A stretch of 64,000 nt of DNA, taken from Acidobacteriota bacterium. Lineage in GTDB: Bacteria > Acidobacteriota > Blastocatellia > Pyrinomonadales > Pyrinomonadaceae. The stretch lies in the NCBI GenBank assembly GCA_016716435.1, contig JADJWI010000008.1, positions 1,121,501 through 1,185,500 on the forward strand. The letters run 5' to 3'. The notes beneath the pieces are model-generated. The model was not told where the DNA came from. It saw only the letters and a program-made list of their open reading frames with translations, and ran no database searches. A program made the translations under genes and the position numbers. Position 1 is the stretch's first letter; each line of letters opens with the position of its first letter. Below, piece after piece: positions 59,960-64,000 of the stretch.

Positions 59960-62879
59960 CTAGTTTCTCCGTTCGAATCCGGTGATCTGGATCGATTGGA
60001 AGAAGGGTGTTCCCGGCGGAATTCGGTCCGCATTGAGGAACGTTGTATCAAAGACCCAGTTTCGATTTGGCGGGCCGTACACCTTATCGCAGCATTTGAA
60101 CGCACCATTGTTGTTCGCTGCGTTGAACAGATTGATCAGCGAACCGCTGTAGTTTAACCGGTCACCTCCCCAATCTTCGAGGAATCGCTTGAAGTTGTGG
60201 ACACCTCCGCTCATCCTCGGGTCGCCGCCCCCCTGATTTGGCGTGCCGTTAAGGCTCGAAAGCGAGTCACCTGTCAAGAGTGCAAATCGGACGGTCGTCT
60301 CTGAGGCCGACCTGTTACCCTTTGAGAAAGGATATCTAAAGCTCCGGGCGTCAGACCAAGCATTAGACAAGATCATTACCGCGTCGGCCGCAATAGACGC
60401 AGGAATGTGTTCCGATGTGTTCTGCGGAAGGTAGTCGCTTGCCGGCGTAGGTGTTCCGTACGATGCGACCCCAGTAGCATTGTAGTTTCCTTGAACGTAA
60501 ACCGCGTTCTCAGATGCCACGGTAAACCCGCGTGTGTTGTTTGGCGAGGTGCTGTCATAGAAGCCCGGCAGGCGGGTCCCGTTGATCAGGCGAAGGCCGC
60601 GCCGATAATACTTGTGGTCAAAGACGGCCGCGATGTCCGGAGACTCCGAGGCACTCGATCCCGTGTAACCGATCGCCTCGCCGGTCGTAAGGCCGGCCCG
60701 GTCGAGTACTCCGTTGAAATTGGCATCTTCGCCCGGCTGCAAAACGCCATCCGTATTACCATAGATGTCTTCCATGTCGTATTCGCCGTCGAAGTCAAAG
60801 TCGCCGCGGCGATCTGAAAAATAAAGCACCCAACCATTGGCACTCGGAATGTCGGTCGAGCGAAGAGGCCGTCCGGCTATCGCAGCAAAAGGGGTTGATG
60901 CCGGAAGTCCAGGAACTCCTACACCGCCGTCGAAGTCTCCGCGGAGAAATCGGCGAAGATTATTAACATCGACGTCAACGATGCTCATTACACCTGCCCA
61001 CGGCACCTTTGCCGGGCCATAATTGGCGGTTGCCGTCGGGTTGAATACCGAGTTCGTGTCGTTGAACAGCCCCTCGCGTGTGTCAAACATCTTGATCGGG
61101 AACGGGACCATACATCCGTATGTTCCACTGCCGTCCGAGACGTTCGCGGTCTTCATATGAGCGACCTGGTTCGCTTGTGCCGCCGCGTCGAAACCGTGAC
61201 CGTTGGCGGTGAATAACCCGCCATTCCGGACCGTACGGGCCGCGGTCGCACAGGTGTTAGAAGAAGGAGAATTCGAAACCCGGGCCGCTAGTACATAGTT
61301 GTTAGAGCCCGAAACATACATGTAGTTGTTCGGGGCCGAGAATGCATGGGCGGGATTGATCCCAACGCCGCCCATTACGAATCGCTGGAGCTTGATTATT
61401 GATCGCCCATCGGAGCCGTCACTTCCGGTCGTATAGCCATCGCGAAGTAAGCCGGTCGGAGCTTGTTCTGTGACTCCGAGCGCCAGGATGTCTGCCGTAA
61501 TGTCGTTCGTAACGTACGTTTGTGTCGTCGCGTCGTAAACTACGGTATCGATCTTGATCCAAACCTCACGTCCGGGGATATGGACTCTCTCTCCATTGAG
61601 CCGGGTAACGTCGTATGTCGGGCCGGTCATCGCTAGTGGTTGATAGCCGCGAGCCTGTCCGACTGCCGGATTTGAGCCATCTCCGGCCGCAGAGCCATCG
61701 AGTCGGACACCACACGGCGTCGTCACAGCAGCTCCGCTGCCCGTAGCGCATCCTGGAAGCTTTGCCTTGCTGTCGGCGAGGTGGACACGAAATCCTGTCT
61801 TGTTGGCATATCTCTCGCTTGCGGTAACCAGATCATCTTTCGTTGTAGTAGTTACTGCGACTATGTTCGGTGACGTATCCGTTCCGCTGCCGTCGTTCCA
61901 GAGATCGCCGACTGACTTGGTTCGCTTTACAATCTCGCGAAGCGAGACCGGATTTCCATTGATATTTGCATTAAGCTTGATCGGCAATTCAAGCGTTTTC
62001 TGATAAGCCAGCAAATTGCCTTGATAGCGAGCCTGCACCGTTTCCCAGTTTGCGTTTCGATATGTCGTTGGAAGCGGGCTGTTCGTTACAGGCGCACCGT
62101 TAGGAACGGTTTCAAGTACGGATCCCTCGCTCGAAAACAAACGGCGGAATACACCCGAAGCGTCTTTGATGTACACCTGATCACTCCAATTGGTCCACGG
62201 GAATCCGTTCTTCTGGACATCGGTAAAAATATGATCGTGCGCAGTAACTTTTGAAGAGAAGTTGAGACGTGTATTAGCGGCCAGAAAGATACTGCCGTTC
62301 GAGTGGACACGGCCACCGAAATCAAACCGGGGGCCGGGGTGAAACTCAAGGTCATCCTCGTAGAAAATACCGAACTGAAAGATCGGAATGCGGTTGTTAA
62401 AGAAGCGGCGGCTTAGAGTAACCTGAACGCCTGTTGCTCGGTGGATGGCAGGAGAATCAAGCCGCCAACCGTCACGCAAAGCGGTCAGGCCCTGGAACTG
62501 TCCTTCGGTCATAACAACCGATTGTGTAGCATCCGTTCGAATGATTCGCTGTCCTGCAAAATCATAGTCGTCGAACCCAGGAGGAGCCTGTGATTCAACG
62601 TTTGCAAGGTCAGCAGGGTCCGGATTAAGTTTGACCTCAAAAATCTTGTTGAAATTCCGCGTCATCACCTCAAGGCTCGCGTGACTCGCGTCAAAGGCCT
62701 TCGTTTCCGCAGCGTCATTCGCCGCGGAGATAGTTTCGCTGTTCGTCCGGGGAGATGGCGAGTACAACAAAGCCCATTAGTAATACCATCACCAATAGCG
62801 CGATCACGATCGCTGATCCGTCCTCGCGTCCGGTTAAATTTTGCAGCGTTCTTAGTCTCTTTGACACGAAAATTTTCAT
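59960..62879 (-). CDS. PilX-like pilus assembly protein, interrupted by one frameshift
   Basis: Start at ATG 62877-62879 (MKIFVSKRLRTL), preceded by GAGGTG. It leads to a prepilin-type membrane segment (EDGSAIVIALLVMVLLMGFVVLAIS). At GGGG 62749-62752 the frame is lost: the first frame stops after 20 residues, while the next frame continues with RTNSETISAANDAAETKAFDASHASLEV, which is the normal PilX_N continuation. Removing one base restores a single chain of about 970 residues. The long body is strand-rich, with FDFGGRVHSNGSIFLAANTRLNF and DFDGEYDMEDIYGN, the latter resembling Ca-binding Asp loops. It is likely a minor-pilin-like surface protein, cotranscribed with the PilW-like gene above. 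Confidence 0.82.
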
Positions 62880-62910
62880 AGTCACCTCTATTCTCAGCAA
62901 ATACCGGCTG

Positions 62911-64000
62911 TTACCCGGCATCGTATTCCATGTTTCGGGTTGCAAACGTAGCATTAAGAGTGATCACTTCCGGGAGCCCTGTCCGTTCGTCGTTTTCCGA
63001 AGACTGAACGGAGATACGTACGGTGATCTGGCGAATCATATTGAAACCCTCGGTAAAGTCATCGACAGTGCCGACGATCCCGTCAGGCCCTGCATTCGGT
63101 GTCGGGGTCACAGTTCCGTCTTTAAGTACATACTCGATCTGCATGTCCTGGACGTTATATGCCAGCGGTTGTTCCTGGATCTGATCCGCTGCGGCTGCCC
63201 CGACGTTGTTGCCAAAAACTCGCCTGACAAGCGTACCGTCCGGGTTCACCCGATACTGTACGAGAAAAAAGCGCTTCATCGATGCTACATACGTAGTGCA
63301 GTTCTCATCATTCTGATCGATGCATTGTCGCAGCACACTGCCTTCCGCGCCTGACCCGTTCAACGGTTGGTTAAGGCCAAGCGGATCGCCCGTGGCCGCA
63401 TCTATCTGATTCGTACCCTGCACATTTGTTGCCATGACTGCGACCTGGGTCGTGTCAGACTCGACAAGGTAAAGATGGAAAGGACGAGCCACCGCCGCAC
63501 CATTTGCTGCGAGCGTGCGGACCCGCGGAGTCTCAGGACTCCCGGACGGGTTTGTTACATTCTGGAGCATCACCAGACGACCGACTTGCTCGTCCGCGGG
63601 GAGCGCCGTATCCGGGTTGAAGTCCATATCCCGAAACGCGAACGAGATCGAATCCGTCCTTGTGGAGGTGTCGGGATTGATATTGTTGGTATAGACGTTG
63701 TTTCCAGCGACTATCGAAGTGAGAAGATCTCTTTCATCATCGACATCGGGCGGAACTTCGAGAAGGGTCGAAACAAAGTCGTCCGGCGTCACCGCACCAG
63801 CCCGATGGAAACTGAGCCCTGCGTTAAGAGCATCGCGCCCGATAAGGTGAACTGCCACGCGCGCGTTCTTTTGAATGTCTGCTCGTCGGCTTGCTCGATT
63901 TCTGTCGATCCTTCCGATCTCCATCAATCCGTAGATCGCTCCCGTTATGATCAAAAAGATGACCATCGCAACAAGAAGTTCAATTAGGCTGAAACCGTCT
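62911..64000 (-). CDS. PilW-like prepilin protein (N-terminus cut by window end)
   Basis: Read from the window end, the chain begins DGFSLIELLVAMVIFLIITGAIYGL. This is a type IV prepilin methylation motif (G/F-S-L-I-E) with its hydrophobic helix; the leader before Gly lies outside. About 360 residues are visible: RRADIQKNARVAVHLIGRDALNAGLSFHRAG is typical of PilW (arrays of N-terminal helix then beta domain), followed by QIEYVLKDGTVTPTPNAGPDG and MIRQITVRISVQSSENDERTGLPE. It ends 31 bp before the PilX-like gene, the common PilW-PilX order in minor pilin operons. Confidence 0.87.
   Translation of the reverse strand, partial: DGFSLIELLVAMVIFLIITGAIYGLMEIGRIDRNRASRRADIQKNARVAVHLIGRDALNAGLSFHRAGAVTPDDFVSTLLEVPPDVDDERDLLTSIVAGNNVYTNNINPDTSTRTDSISFAFRDMDFNPDTALPADEQVGRLVMLQNVTNPSGSPETPRVRTLAANGAAVARPFHLYLVESDTTQVAVMATNVQGTNQIDAATGDPLGLNQPLNGSGAEGSVLRQCIDQNDENCTTYVASMKRFFLVQYRVNPDGTLVRRVFGNNVGAAAADQIQEQPLAYNVQDMQIEYVLKDGTVTPTPNAGPDGIVGTVDDFTEGFNMIRQITVRISVQSSENDERTGLPEVITLNATFATRNMEYDAG

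Overview
The window comes from a diderm (Gram-negative) bacterium with moderate GC (about 52-54% by eye). It carries a Wza/Wzc/Wzx/Wzy polysaccharide locus, ADP-heptose genes, an LptF/LptG permease and lipobox lipoproteins. The overall set (Pkn-type kinase next to a DUF3662-FHA protein, DUF6677 protein, parAB beside miaB, large PilX/PilW-like proteins, PqqD/HprK-like genes at the end of the polysaccharide locus) looks most like Acidobacteriota, perhaps Blastocatellia. That placement rests on protein flavour only; no rRNA or tRNA gene was seen.

Layout. 1-1.9 kb: 5' part of mutS (minus strand). 2.1-25.8 kb: a large polysaccharide locus, nearly all plus strand and translationally coupled. It holds the export pair (Wza-like, BY-kinase), five glycosyltransferases, a flippase, a polymerase, two methyltransferases and a WecA/WbpL-like initiating transferase. 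Sugar-nucleotide genes cover GDP-4-keto-6-deoxymannose products (gmd, fcl and a His-substituted DegT protein resembling ColD), ADP-heptose (a HldE-C/GmhA fusion plus a HldE-N kinase) and UDP-L-FucNAc-type sugars (FnlA/FnlC-like plus an RmlD-like reductase). gmd-fcl sit inverted inside it. 25.8-28.2 kb: an HprK-like P-loop protein, a PqqD (RRE) protein carrying an internal twin-arginine-like signal and a 32-residue six-Cys tail, an intrinsic terminator, then a nucleotidyltransferase. This is the best candidate for an undescribed system.

28.2-42.2 kb: housekeeping genes: tsaB, rimI, a DUF465 protein, a beta-propeller protein, ssb, accA, dnaE, miaB, a bifunctional-nuclease-family gene, parA, parB, metK and ahcY. 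42.2-46.8 kb: an accessory, partly decayed stretch with small hypothetical and immunity-like genes, one gene broken by several frameshifts, two heptamer tandem arrays, and a family of short hairpins whose stems change while pairing is kept.

46.8-64 kb: a fused LptF-LptG permease, recO, two small membrane proteins, a class I glutamine amidotransferase, hslV-hslU, an FN3 lipoprotein, a FAH-family hydrolase, a MarR regulator preceded by four operator-like palindromes at an exact 22-bp period, a universal stress protein with a DUF402 gene, an FHA protein and Ser/Thr kinase pair, a PilX-like protein interrupted by a frameshift in a G4 run, and the start of a PilW-like prepilin gene that leaves the window.
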